Part shown: positions 18,848 to 26,279 of the stretch, in pieces
How the letters are laid out: the number at the start of each line of letters is the position of its first letter
Numbering within the stretch: the first letter of the stretch is position 1
Assembly (NCBI GenBank): GCA_025999115.1
Contig: BNWW01000005.1
Span: 1 to 50,001, forward strand
Source: Bacteroidia bacterium
GTDB taxonomy: Bacteria; Bacteroidota; Bacteroidia; Bacteroidales; Azobacteroidaceae
Direction: 5' to 3'
DNA length: 50,001 bases
Translations under genes and position numbers: made by a program
Notes under the pieces: generated by a model
Database searches by the model: none
Told to the model about the DNA's origin: nothing
Seen by the model: only the letters and a program-made list of their open reading frames with translations

Positions 18848-19612
18848 TCAATATTGATTTTGAACAATTCCCCAAATATCTTCTTTCGATAAATTCATTC
18901 GCAAACGCCAAACGCTGTTTATTTCGCCTGTGTTTTCGCCAAAAGTATCAAAGAGATTATAGCTGCGATTTACTTTTGAGCGGGCATATTTAATAAAACT
19001 CTGTAAGTTTTTCTTCTCAAAAAGTTCTGCCAAAAATCCAAGTCGCTTTGTTACCGCGATATTATTCACTGCTTCGCAATATTTTTTCAACTTTGCAGCG
19101 TTTAATTTTGCATTATAAAACGCTCTTATTAACTCCGCAAAACCGCCTGAATAGTCCGGCAAATCAAAACAATCTACAATCGTTTTTTCAATGTCGGTAA
19201 TCGGATATTTGTAATTTCCGTAACCGTTAAAAACAATTCCTGTTCGCTTATTGGATTGAATTTTAACGAATTGGTATGTTGTTCCTGCAAATTCGACCTC
19301 TTTTTTGAGTAGTGTTGTTTGGATAAAAACCTTGTTAGGAAACTGCTCTGTAAGTCCGTGCAAGTTCAACGCTGACCAATAGGCAACAGCACTGTTTTTG
19401 GCAAGAAAAGTGCCGATTACATTTTCATCTCTAAAATTGGCACGACAATATTTTCCACGTTCAAGGCGAGCGAGAAAACCTTTTACAACAAGATTTTCGA
19501 CAATTTCGTTGATAGTTCGATTGTCTAAATCAAGTTCAATTTTAAGTGTTTGAATTTCAAAAATCTGAACTTCCTCTTCTTCGAGATATTTAATAAAATC
19601 GCTTTGTGTCAT
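18848..19612 (-). CDS. abiEi: AbiEi-type antitoxin / transcriptional autoregulator
   Basis: 254 aa. The N-terminal winged-helix region (LKIELDLDNRTINEIVENLV, VVKGFLARLERGKYCR) is followed by the AbiEi core with AYWSALNLHGLTEQFP and YPITDIEKTIVDCFDLPDYSGG, typical of AbiEi antitoxins that bind inverted repeats upstream of their own operon. It is the first gene of the pair and the toxin follows directly. The promoter box at 19677-19684 faces it. Family assignment is firm; regulation is inferred from the family. Confidence 0.86.
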   Translation of the reverse strand: MTQSDFIKYLEEEEVQIFEIQTLKIELDLDNRTINEIVENLVVKGFLARLERGKYCRANFRDENVIGTFLAKNSAVAYWSALNLHGLTEQFPNKVFIQTTLLKKEVEFAGTTYQFVKIQSNKRTGIVFNGYGNYKYPITDIEKTIVDCFDLPDYSGGFAELIRAFYNAKLNAAKLKKYCEAVNNIAVTKRLGFLAELFEKKNLQSFIKYARSKVNRSYNLFDTFGENTGEINSVWRLRMNLSKEDIWGIVQNQY

Positions 19613-19626
19613 ATTTGCGCTTTTTA

Positions 19627-19842
19627 CTATTCTATATCCGTTTTAATAACAGATATAGAATTTATAATTGCGACTTCAAAGATACAGCTTTTTTTGAAAA
19701 TAACCAGCATGTCGTCTAAATAACCAAGAATGGGTATGTTGTCAAATAGGGCATCTTGGTCATCAAAAACATAAGTCAACTTCCAAGTGAGTAAAGTTTC
19801 ATCTGTTGTGATCCATTTCAAAATCAGCCATTTAAATATCAT
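19627..19842 (-). CDS. Small hypothetical ORF upstream of abiE
   Basis: Encodes 71 aa. The segment LFDNIPILGYLDDMLVIF faintly recalls the DUF1232 motif, but the rest does not match. It overlaps the tail of another short minus-strand reading frame (about 20020 to 19831) that reads like a protein end (TPAAKEFLNHFPYKLGKVL). Both may be decayed gene pieces. It also covers the likely abiE promoter, which argues against a real gene. Confidence 0.25.
   Translation of the reverse strand: MIFKWLILKWITTDETLLTWKLTYVFDDQDALFDNIPILGYLDDMLVIFKKSCIFEVAIINSISVIKTDIE
19677..19684 (-). promoter_or_regulatory. -7 box TATCTTTG for abiE
   Basis: Minus-strand TATCTTTG lies about 65 bp upstream of the antitoxin start. 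The palindromic-looking ATATCCG...AGATATAG stretch at 19633-19658 between box and gene could be an AbiEi operator; this is inference. Confidence 0.45.
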
Positions 19843-20142
19843 TTATTGCCCCCGCATTGATTTTGTCTATAATTGCTTTGTAAACTGTTCTATTTTTTTC
19901 ATCAATATAGTATAAACTGTTTAAAATAAGCACTTTACCAAGTTTGTATGGAAAATGATTCAAAAACTCTTTAGCAGCTGGAGTTTGTTGAGTAAACAGA
20001 AAATTCAATATTGCATTACAGCAATAGAATAAAAAAATAAACGACTAACAACCCGCGAAACCCCGCAATAGTTATTAGCCGTTGTAAAACGCAACAAAGA
20101 TACAAAATAATTTGTTATAGAGCAAAAAAAGATTTATATTTT

Positions 20143-20198
20143 GATAAAATTTACCCTCCATACCCCAAACATTTAGGGTACAGAGGGTAAAATTTATC
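20143..20198. terminator. Large hairpin between decayed genes
   Basis: Arms GATAAAATTTACCCTC (20143-20158) and GAGGGTAAAATTTATC (20183-20198) pair with one mismatch, with an inner TACCC/GGGTA stem. The left arm resembles the 3' end of the conserved hypothetical pseudogene (coding for GKFY). It may be a bidirectional terminator or a recombination scar. The surrounding 19850-20210 holds no convincing gene. Confidence 0.45.
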
Positions 20199-20212
20199 AT
20201 CGCTTGAACAAA

Positions 20213-20281
20213 TTATGCCTTGGCTGCCGCATTGAGATCTTTGGCAGCGGTGGCGAGTGCTGTTTTTGAGTTTGTTGCCAT
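20213..20281 (-). pseudogene. N-terminal stub of the conserved hypothetical protein (second copy)
   Basis: Reads MATNSKTALATAAKDLNAAA then KA and a stop: 22 codons matching the start region of the pseudogene at 14155-14552. The ATG is preserved here but the remainder of the gene is deleted. Confidence 0.6.
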
Positions 20282-20383
20282 AATGATTTATTTTTAATGA
20301 AATGAATAATAACTGTTTCCGGTTTTGGATAGATAAAATTTCAGAGAAGAGTGAACAACAATAAGATAATTAATCGGATATGC

Positions 20384-20438
20384 ATTGTCAGGAATCAGTA
20401 TAACGGTGGGGTAGAGACGAAGAAAATAGTCGTTAAAT
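20384..20438 (+). repeat. 55-bp fragment of the T9SS-tail repeat
   Basis: Matches the last coding 50 bp of the esterase gene (GTCAGGAATCAGTATxACGG onward, including its stop region) with several substitutions. It is the most diverged of the four copies. Confidence 0.7.
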
Positions 20439-20470
20439 AAAATTTTGGCTTGTTGTTTTAAAAAAAACAC

Positions 20471-20478
20471 TACCTTTG
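20471..20478 (+). promoter_or_regulatory. -7 box TACCTTTG for the FGE-like gene
   Basis: TACCTTTG, with a TTG at 20453-20455 as possible -33 element. It lies 305 bp upstream of the start codon, so the transcript would have a leader of about 300 nt. Confidence 0.55.
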
Positions 20479-20670
20479 CAGTCGACAATTGAAAAAAGGA
20501 ATGACAGACACAACGACTCATTTTCACCTCTCTTTTAGCACGGCAGTATTGTTAGGCTCCAGTTCGCTTGCCGGAATGTTAAAAAATATTAACGGTGGGG
20601 TAAAAGCCTCATTTACAAGTAGTTGCGATAGTGATATAAAATTTTCTGCCCTTTCGGGCATCACCCATAA

Positions 20671-20704
20671 TAGCCGTAGCAGGGATCTTTCCCTGTTACG
20701 GCTA
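20671..20704 (+). promoter_or_regulatory. Strong hairpin in the leader of the FGE-like gene
   Basis: TAGCCGTAGCAGGGA and TCCCTGTTACGGCTA form a 15-bp stem (one G-U pair) with a TCTT loop, followed by a T-rich stretch (TTTCAGTTTTT). A small TGCCC-TTTC-GGGCA hairpin precedes it at 20647-20660. The stem shares GCCGTAACAGG with the leader hairpin of the BACON operon. It may be an attenuator or RNA-binding site. Confidence 0.6.
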
Positions 20705-20783
20705 TTTCAGTTTTTCCTGTTTCCCTCAGTGGAATTCTGCCGTAATACACACAATAATTATTAATTTTTAAGTAACACAAAAA

Positions 20784-22106
20784 ATGAAACAAAAGAGTTT
20801 AATTGTAAGTTTACTGTTCTTTGCAGCAGTAGCAGGTATGCATGCACAGGTTACTATCGGCAGTACCGACACACCTACAGACGGGGCTGTTTTGGACTTG
20901 TCTCGAAGTGGAAGTTTAGGTTTGATGTTGCCTCATGTAGAGTTGAACGGTACCACTACCTATCAGTTGGGTGATGCAACGACTGCCGCCAAGGATCAGT
21001 ATATTGCCGGTATCGGTACTGTAGTTTATAATACCGGAGGTTCTTTGTTGGCAGGTCTCTATGTTTGGGACGGTAATAATTGGTTGGCAGCCGATGGAAC
21101 GCTTACACCACTTGAAACTCCTCCACTTCCTCAATCTGTTCAAGATTACATTGACAACTTGCAGACAATTTCTGCGGGCACGTTTACATTGGGTGGTGCG
21201 ACCGACCATTACGTTGCTATTGCGAACAGTCATGATGTAACCATCACTAAGGCTTTCCAGTTGGGTCAAACGGAAGTAACTCAGCAGTTGTGGTTAGACG
21301 TGATGGGTTGGAATCCAAGCCAATTCCAACGTGCAGGCAATGTAAACTATGCAACCAATGCTCCCACTAAACCCGTAGAGCGTGTGTCTTGGGAGGACGT
21401 AGTCGGCACGTCTGCCGCCCGTAGTACAGGCGATTACACGACTGATTTCGCTGCGGCTACGTATAGTAACGCTCTTGCTATTCCAGCTGGCACATCAGTT
21501 GTTACAGTGAACGGCGTTGAGTACTTCGACAATGGTTTTTGCTATAAGTTATCCGCGTTAGTAGCGAAAGACAAAGGCTGGGTAGCTTCGACTGCTGACG
21601 ATGCCACTGTTCGTGCCTACTTTTCCTCCAATCCCACTAAGTTGTTCCGTTTGCCAACTGAGGCAGAATGGGAATATGCAGCTCGTGGCGGCAACTATAC
21701 GAATAACTTTGCAGGTGCTACGGGTAGTGCGCCTCCAACAATACAAACAGTACCCAATGATGATGCCAACTTATTGAGTGTAGCATGGGTGACAGGCAAC
21801 AATGGCTCAGGTGGTACTGCAGCTTATGGCACGAAGCCAGTAGCAGGCAAGTCTGCCAACGGTTACATTCTCTATGACATGAGTGGTAACGTATATGAAT
21901 GGTGTAGTGATTGGTACGGTGACTACGTGAATACCACTTCTGACACCGACCCAATTGGTGCTGCATCAGGCTCTTACCGAGTGTATCGTGGTGGTAGCTG
22001 GGGCAGTAGTACTGCTGATAGCCGTGTGTGTAGCCGTAACCGCGACACGCCTGCCGATCACAGCAACGGTCTTGGCTTCCGGCTTGCTTTCAGTTCTGCC
22101 GAGTAA
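20784..22106 (+). CDS. Secreted FGE/SUMF1-fold protein, candidate DGR variable protein, 440 aa
   Basis: Signal peptide (about 1-21), a beta-rich N-terminal module (VTIGSTDTPTDGAVLDLSRS to about 115), then a formylglycine-generating-enzyme (SUMF1) domain with LGQTEVTQQLWLDVMGWNPS, FRLPTEAEWEYAARGG, YDMSGNVYEWCSDWYG and the closing YRVYRGGSW...GFRLA. The two active-site cysteines of true FGEs, expected after GGSW, are not there, so sulfatase activation is unlikely. This C-type-lectin-like fold is the usual carrier of variable regions in diversity-generating retroelements, and residues 407-430 fit that pattern. It likely serves as a secreted or surface ligand-binding protein. It has its own promoter, long leader and terminator. 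Confidence 0.82.
   Translation: MKQKSLIVSLLFFAAVAGMHAQVTIGSTDTPTDGAVLDLSRSGSLGLMLPHVELNGTTTYQLGDATTAAKDQYIAGIGTVVYNTGGSLLAGLYVWDGNNWLAADGTLTPLETPPLPQSVQDYIDNLQTISAGTFTLGGATDHYVAIANSHDVTITKAFQLGQTEVTQQLWLDVMGWNPSQFQRAGNVNYATNAPTKPVERVSWEDVVGTSAARSTGDYTTDFAAATYSNALAIPAGTSVVTVNGVEYFDNGFCYKLSALVAKDKGWVASTADDATVRAYFSSNPTKLFRLPTEAEWEYAARGGNYTNNFAGATGSAPPTIQTVPNDDANLLSVAWVTGNNGSGGTAAYGTKPVAGKSANGYILYDMSGNVYEWCSDWYGDYVNTTSDTDPIGAASGSYRVYRGGSWGSSTADSRVCSRNRDTPADHSNGLGFRLAFSSAE
22002..22073 (+). other. Putative DGR variable region (VR)
   Basis: Of 24 consecutive codons, 22 end in C or T (GGC AGT AGT ACT GCT GAT ...), and only GTG and ACG do not. They sit between conserved RGGSW and GFRLA. This is the signature expected when AAY codons of a template repeat are mutated at adenines. 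No reverse transcriptase or template repeat was found in the window, so the DGR assignment is inference. Confidence 0.5.
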
Positions 22107-22128
22107 GTCAACCCACCGCCCGTGCTCC

Positions 22129-22182
22129 AAAAAGCTCATCTGTCAAGTAGCACAACAGTGCGAAAGACAGGTGAGCTTTTTT
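22129..22182 (+). terminator. Intrinsic terminator / hairpin after the FGE-like gene
   Basis: AAAAAGCTCATCTGTC and GACAGGTGAGCTTTTT form a 16-bp stem (one G-U), with a small inner GCAC/GTGC stem, ending in six Ts, 22 bp after the stop codon. It is a convincing rho-independent terminator. In DGRs a hairpin just downstream of the variable region also assists homing. Confidence 0.8.
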
Positions 22183-22221
22183 GTATAGCGTGCATAGATA
22201 AATTATTGCACAGGCAGAAGA

Positions 22222-22290
22222 AACTAATGTTTTTGTACGGTGAACTAATGTTTTTGTAGGCACACACTAAGTGTTTCATAGTTGTGAAAC
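22222..22290. repeat. Tandem 16-bp direct repeat and small palindromes
   Basis: AACTAATGTTTTTGTA occurs at 22222-22237 and 22243-22258 (21-bp period). Next come ACACTAAGTGT (22264-22274) and GTTTCA...TGAAAC (22273-22290). They lie between the terminator and the IS1595 fragment and may be parts of an insertion-sequence end. Confidence 0.5.
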
Positions 22291-22305
22291 AGTTGTTTCA
22301 TAGCT

Positions 22306-22644
22306 ATGGAACCAATCTGGCAATTCAAATGGAAGGTACAGCAGGCAATGGCAAGCAGCAAACGTTACCCGCTAACAGGAACGGTTTATGTTGACGAGTT
22401 TTTGACTGGCGAATACGAGGAAGGCAAACCGGGTCGTAGCAGCGACAGTAAAAAGAAATTGAGCGTTGTAGCTTTAGAAATATTGAAAGATGGAGGTGTC
22501 GGCAGAGCGTATGCACAAGTGATAGACAGTTCTTCGACAAGAGAGTTCAGACCATTTTTTAAGTCCTATATAAGTTCTGCAAAAAAGATGGTTTTCAACA
22601 AACCTATAAGATTGAATGATAGCAAATTAATAACAGCGACTTAA
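22306..22644 (+). pseudogene. IS1595-family transposase fragment
   Basis: About 112 residues with FKWKVQQAMASSKRYPLTG, VYVDEFLTGEYEEGKPGR and GRAYAQVIDSSSTREFRPFF, the middle part of an IS1595-family DDE transposase (VDEF carries a catalytic Asp). The N-terminal zinc-binding region and the C-terminal catalytic end are missing. The 3' side is cut by the 212-bp repeat at 22657, so the element is dead. Confidence 0.75.
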
Positions 22645-22656
22645 ACGCTTATACCT

Positions 22657-22868
22657 ATTATTGAATTTAACGGATATTTCAAACAGCACTTTACAATTTG
22701 TCCGGAATAAAAATCGGGCAATGGCGGAATGCTGCGCAACCTGATTTTTCGCAAGTTCCTTTGGGGCTTTATATTGTCAGGAATCAGTATGACGGTGGGG
22801 TGGAGACGAAGAAGATAGTTGTTAAATGAGATAGTGCTTATTGGCAGCAGATGTCTCACTACGTTCGA
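22657..22868 (+). repeat. 212-bp T9SS-tail repeat, copy 3
   Basis: Nearly identical to 17637-17848. It sits exactly between two truncated transposase genes, so its boundaries (ATTATTGAATTT on the left, ACGTTCGA on the right) probably mark the mobile or recombining unit. Confidence 0.85.
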
Positions 22869-22870
22869 TG

Positions 22871-23518
22871 TCGGTCTCTAAGAGTTGGACGGGAGAAAGC
22901 GTTAAAACACAACTTGAGAAGGCAGCGGGAAAAGTGGGTCGTCTGCCTGAATACGCAATAAGCGATAATGCTTCCATCATGGCCAAAGGCATGCAGATGT
23001 GAAATTCAAACACAATTGGATGTATATCATGCGCTCTCCTGTGAGGAGCAATCCATATTTTCTTTTATCCCGGCTAACGCCTGGCTTATCGACGAATTAC
23101 CGGATGTGGTTGATTGTGTGGAAAGCATTGAATCTATTTGTAAGCACCAGGGCTTCTCAAGAGAATCTTCCCGTCAATGCCAATGGCAAATCAGAAAAAA
23201 ACTGTTTACCGGTAACTCTCGAATGATTCAACCGGGATGTGACATACTCAATTTCTTACACACAGAAGCATCTATGCTTAAATCAGATAAAGAGGTTCAC
23301 AATAACTCTTCCGATATTATAGAATCTGTATTTGGAACCTGTAAGGCTCGAAAATCGCCAAACAAGTTACACGGTGTTACGCCATTCATCCTGTTTATTC
23401 CTGCACATACGCAGTTACTAAAAAACAAGAATGAGAAAAACTTCTTTTTTAAAGAACGCCTGGAACGAATACGCCTCAAGGATATAGACGCTTGGACGGC
23501 TGAGAAGCTGTCGCCAAA
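22871..23518 (+). pseudogene. DDE-type transposase remnant, copy 1
   Basis: First frame 22871-23002 reads SVSKSWTGESVKTQLEKAAG to EYAISDNASIMAKGMQM and stops. A second frame from about 23001 reads LDVYHALSCEEQSIFSF, DVVDCVESIESICKHQGFSR and continues to WTAEKLSPK at 23518. ISDNAS looks like a catalytic-core Asp motif. The family is not identified. Internal deletions make it non-functional, and its right side is replaced by foreign sequence leading into the next gene. A second, inverted copy is at 40071-40672, which keeps the natural C-terminus. Confidence 0.7.
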
Positions 23519-23579
23519 GACAGCGATCATTCCTTCGGACAAAATTTTATTTTTCAGCGGATTGAAAAATAAAAATCAC

Positions 23580-23587
23580 TACTTTTG
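23580..23587 (+). promoter_or_regulatory. -7 box TACTTTTG
   Basis: Matches TAnnTTTG with TTG at 23563-23565 as possible -33 element. It lies 16 bp before the ATG at 23604, so that gene is probably expressed independently of the transposase frame that runs into it. Confidence 0.5.
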
Positions 23588-23603
23588 TGTTTTCAAAACA
23601 AAA

Positions 23604-23957
23604 ATGCAATTGAAAGAGGATATAAAACAATATTTGGAGAAACGACTGAAGGCCGAAAATTCTTTTTGGTCTTTTGATAAATCGTCGTGCCGAAATCTTT
23701 CGGATTGGAATTTGATAAAGTATGTGTTGCTTCGATTGGATTTAGACGATATACAATATTTGTTTCAACTTTATCCGAAAGAAAAAATAAAAAAGGTTTG
23801 GTTGGAAGAATTGGTGCCGCAAGGCGATTTCCTGTTGGCCATGAATATGTGTTTTGCATTGCTTTATTTTGATGCACGGAAACCGCATCAATATGTTAAA
23901 ACGATGGAAACGAAGATGTTAAATAAAAAAATGAACTATGAGAGAAGCGTTGGTTGA
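23604..23957 (+). CDS. DUF6922-like protein, partner of AbiEii-type toxin, 117 aa
   Basis: The long frame from 22968 is a fusion of transposase debris and this gene. The ATG at 23604 (MQLKEDIKQYLEKRLKAE) is chosen because it follows a promoter box and begins the unrelated segment. FWSFDKSSCRNLSDWNLIKYVLLRLDLDDI...LFQLYPKEKIKKVW resembles the DUF6922 family commonly encoded just before nucleotidyltransferase toxins in Bacteroidetes. The role is probably antitoxin-like. It overlaps the next gene by 20 bp. Confidence 0.6.
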   Translation: MQLKEDIKQYLEKRLKAENSFWSFDKSSCRNLSDWNLIKYVLLRLDLDDIQYLFQLYPKEKIKKVWLEELVPQGDFLLAMNMCFALLYFDARKPHQYVKTMETKMLNKKMNYERSVG

Positions 23958-24432
23958 AAAAACTTTGAAAGTGATAGAGGTAATTTCTCGAAAGGAATTT
24001 GTTAAATCTTATTTCTTAGTAGGCGGTACGGCTTTGGCGTTGCAACTCAAACATCGCTTGAGTGAAGATTTGGATTTTATGTGCTGGAAACAATTCAAAA
24101 AAGACAAACAAAATATTGACTTAGAGAAAATTAAAAATGAACTCACACAAAATTTTACGATTAATAAAATTGATATTCTGGGGAATAATCACGTCGAAAT
24201 TTATACGGATGACGGTGTGAAATTGTCGTTTTACGCTCCTGACAAAATAAAACCGATCATAAAACCAGTATATTATCTTAATAATTTGATTTTAGCGGAT
24301 GAAGATTGCATTGCTTCTTTAAAAATGGAAGTGTTCTTGCGAAGAAATGAGTTTCGTGATTACTATGATTTGTATTGTATTTTGAAAAATAAAAACATAG
24401 AAACAACTAAACGAATAAAAAACATATACTAA
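23938..24432 (+). CDS. Nucleotidyltransferase AbiEii/AbiGii-family protein, 164 aa
   Basis: Shows FLVGGTALALQL (about 26-37) and HRLSEDLDFMCW (about 39-50), the nucleotidyltransferase core, and ends with RDYYDLYCILKNKNIETTKR. It is shorter than typical AbiEii (about 250-300 aa) and ends where the C-terminal domain would begin, so it is either a compact member or truncated at the tsaE boundary. It overlaps its presumed partner by 20 bp, typical of a TA pair. The stop codon is directly followed by tsaE. Confidence 0.72.
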   Translation: MREALVEKTLKVIEVISRKEFVKSYFLVGGTALALQLKHRLSEDLDFMCWKQFKKDKQNIDLEKIKNELTQNFTINKIDILGNNHVEIYTDDGVKLSFYAPDKIKPIIKPVYYLNNLILADEDCIASLKMEVFLRRNEFRDYYDLYCILKNKNIETTKRIKNIY

Positions 24433-24858
24433 ATGATAAATTCAATTCAAATCCCCTCCTTAGATGCCATCCACGCCGCCGCCCAACAATTTATCGCCAC
24501 CATGGACGATCGCACCGTTTTCGCCTTCAACGCTTCCATGGGCGCCGGCAAAACCACCTTTATCAAAGCGATTTGTGAAGTTTTGGGCGTAACGGATGTC
24601 ATCAACAGTCCCACGTTCGCGATTGTGAACGAATACCGTTCCGATACTACCGCCGAATTAATTTATCACTTTGATTTTTACCGGATTAACGATGTGAAAG
24701 AAGCGCAAAATATCGGTGCGGAAGATTATTTTGATAGCGGCGCCCTCTGCTTTATCGAATGGCCGGAAAAGGTGGAAGCGCTTTTGCCCGCCGATACCGT
24801 TTGGGTAACGATCGAAGAACAACCCGGTGGTTCCCGTTTACTATTTTTACAGTCATGA
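24433..24858 (+). CDS. tsaE: tRNA threonylcarbamoyladenosine biosynthesis ATPase TsaE
   Basis: 141 aa, the usual length. Walker A motif MGAGKTT (about 36-42), followed by [18 protein letters not shown] and [13 protein letters not shown], all hallmarks of TsaE (YjeE). With TsaB and TsaD it carries out formation of t6A37 in ANN-decoding tRNAs in the cytoplasm. The start is the ATG immediately after the preceding stop. It overlaps the glycerophosphodiesterase gene by 4 bp (ATGA). Confidence 0.93.
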   Translation: MINSIQIPSLDAIHAAAQQFIATMDDRTVFAFNASMGAGKTTFIKAICEVLGVTDVINSPTFAIVNEYRSDTTAELIYHFDFYRINDVKEAQNIGAEDYFDSGALCFIEWPEKVEALLPADTVWVTIEEQPGGSRLLFLQS

Positions 24859-25622
24859 ATATGAAACGAAAATTTGGATTTATATTCGCTGTTGCTTGGC
24901 TGTCCGGCGCATTGGCCGCTCAAAATCCGCAAATTGTAGCGCATCGCGGCTATCATACGATAGATAATGTGGCTGAAAATTCCATTGCTTCTTTGGCTAA
25001 GGCGCAGGAAGCGGGTGTTTATGCGTCGGAATGTGATGTCTGGCTTACGTTGGACGGCGTAGTGGTTGTCAATCACGATTCCCATTTGTCCGGGAAAGTC
25101 ATTCAAAATCTAAATTATTCTCATATTCAGGAAGATACCTTGTGCAATGGCGAAAAAATCCCTAAATTTTCGGATTATTTGCTTCAAGCCAAACAGTCGC
25201 CGGATACCAAATTGATAGTGGAAATCAAAGTGCATGATTCGGCGGAAAGAAATAATTTGGTGGTCGATTCCGTTATTGCTATGGTACAAAGAGCGGAAAT
25301 AGCGGATCAAGTGGAATATATTTCATTCGATTACAATATCTGCAAACGGTTGGCGGAAAAAGCGCCGGCTAATTTGACCGGTTATTTGACCGGCGATAAA
25401 GCGCCGAAAAAAGTATTTCGCGACGGTATCAAATCCATCGATTATCACATTTCCGTTTATCGTAAACATTCCAAATGGATTAAGCAGGCGCATAAATTGG
25501 GTATGGTTGTCAATGTTTGGACGGTCAATTTGGAACAAGATATGGACGATTGTATTCGTTGGGGCGTTGAGTATATTACGACTGATTTTCCGTTAATATT
25601 AAAATTAAAATACAAAGAATAA
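24855..25622 (+). CDS. Secreted glycerophosphodiester phosphodiesterase, 255 aa
   Basis: Signal peptide [22 protein letters not shown], then the GDPD barrel: [21 protein letters not shown] (catalytic HR and the EN metal ligand), [17 protein letters not shown] (acidic ligand and second His), LIVEIKVHD, and [12 protein letters not shown] near the end. It hydrolyses glycerophosphodiesters to glycerol-3-phosphate and an alcohol, here in the periplasm. The start at 24855 overlaps the tsaE stop; the longer frame from 24759 would lie in another frame of tsaE. Confidence 0.92.
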   Translation: MNMKRKFGFIFAVAWLSGALAAQNPQIVAHRGYHTIDNVAENSIASLAKAQEAGVYASECDVWLTLDGVVVVNHDSHLSGKVIQNLNYSHIQEDTLCNGEKIPKFSDYLLQAKQSPDTKLIVEIKVHDSAERNNLVVDSVIAMVQRAEIADQVEYISFDYNICKRLAEKAPANLTGYLTGDKAPKKVFRDGIKSIDYHISVYRKHSKWIKQAHKLGMVVNVWTVNLEQDMDDCIRWGVEYITTDFPLILKLKYKE

Positions 25623-25623
25623 T

Positions 25624-25797
25624 ATGAAAAACATCAGTTTAGTAATTTTAATTGCATCAGTTTGCGTATTAACAGGATGTAAAAACAAGTGTGAACAAAC
25701 GAAAAACTGGGAAATCCGTCCTTCGCAACCGCTTTCCGCCGGCGTGTGGAAAAAAGAATTGACGGAACGCCTTATAAACAAGAAGAGGTCGATTTGA
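25624..25797 (+). CDS. Small lipoprotein, 57 aa, possibly frameshifted
   Basis: Begins 1 bp after the glycerophosphodiesterase stop. Signal with lipobox VLTGC (Cys19), then KNKCEQTKNWEIRPSQP. After an A6 run (about 25749-25754) the annotated frame ends as ELTERLINKKRSI. A +1 frame instead reads RIDGTPYKQEEVDLIRSLTK and stops at 25820, which looks more like a natural protein end. Function unknown. Confidence 0.55.
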   Translation: MKNISLVILIASVCVLTGCKNKCEQTKNWEIRPSQPLSAGVWKKELTERLINKKRSI

Positions 25798-25835
25798 TTC
25801 GATCGTTAACGAAAAATTGATATAATATACAGTAT

Positions 25836-26264
25836 ATGAGAAAGATACTTATTTGCTTCTTTTTCTTAGGATTATCTATTTCGATCAACGCACAAATCGC
25901 TTCCATTGTTGGCGAATGGAAGACGGTAGATGACAAAACCGGCGAATTTCGCGCGGTAGTTAAAATTTATCAAGGCACAGATAGTTTGTATTACGGAAAA
26001 ATTGTCAAGATGCTTAAATACGCCGATGCGGTTTGCGAATCGTGTGAGGGCAGCGACAAAGGTAAACCGGTTTTGGGAATGATTATTATCCGCAGCATGA
26101 AAGTGGATGGCGAAGTGCTGAACGGGGGGTATTTGCTGGATCCTGAGAGTGGGAAGAAGTATTATGGGACAATCAGTTATGATGCTAAAACAGGGAAATT
26201 GAAGTTGAGAGGGTCGTTGGATAAGAGAGGGTGGTTGGGGAGGAATCAGTATTGGGTGAAGTAG
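25836..26264 (+). CDS. DUF2147 family secreted protein, 142 aa
   Basis: Signal peptide (about 1-19), then IVGEWKTVDDKTGEFRAVVK and YYGKIVKMLKYADAVCESCE, GGYLLDPESGKKYYG and RGWLGRNQYWVK, the full DUF2147 lipocalin-like pattern and length. It is likely a periplasmic or secreted beta-barrel; the role is unknown in the family. It lies 16 bp after the possible frameshifted end of the upstream lipoprotein, so it may belong to the tsaE-GDPD operon. Confidence 0.88.
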   Translation: MRKILICFFFLGLSISINAQIASIVGEWKTVDDKTGEFRAVVKIYQGTDSLYYGKIVKMLKYADAVCESCEGSDKGKPVLGMIIIRSMKVDGEVLNGGYLLDPESGKKYYGTISYDAKTGKLKLRGSLDKRGWLGRNQYWVK

Positions 26265-26279
26265 TGCAACACCATTTTC

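Noticed and set aside
20489..20764. 91-codon plus-strand frame in the leader of the FGE-like gene
   Set aside because: It spans the leader hairpins, lacks homology and ends just before the real gene; the region is better explained as a 5' leader.
20784..22106. Annotation of the gene as a genuine sulfatase-activating formylglycine-generating enzyme
   Set aside because: The pair of active cysteines expected after the GGSW motif is missing; only the fold is shared.
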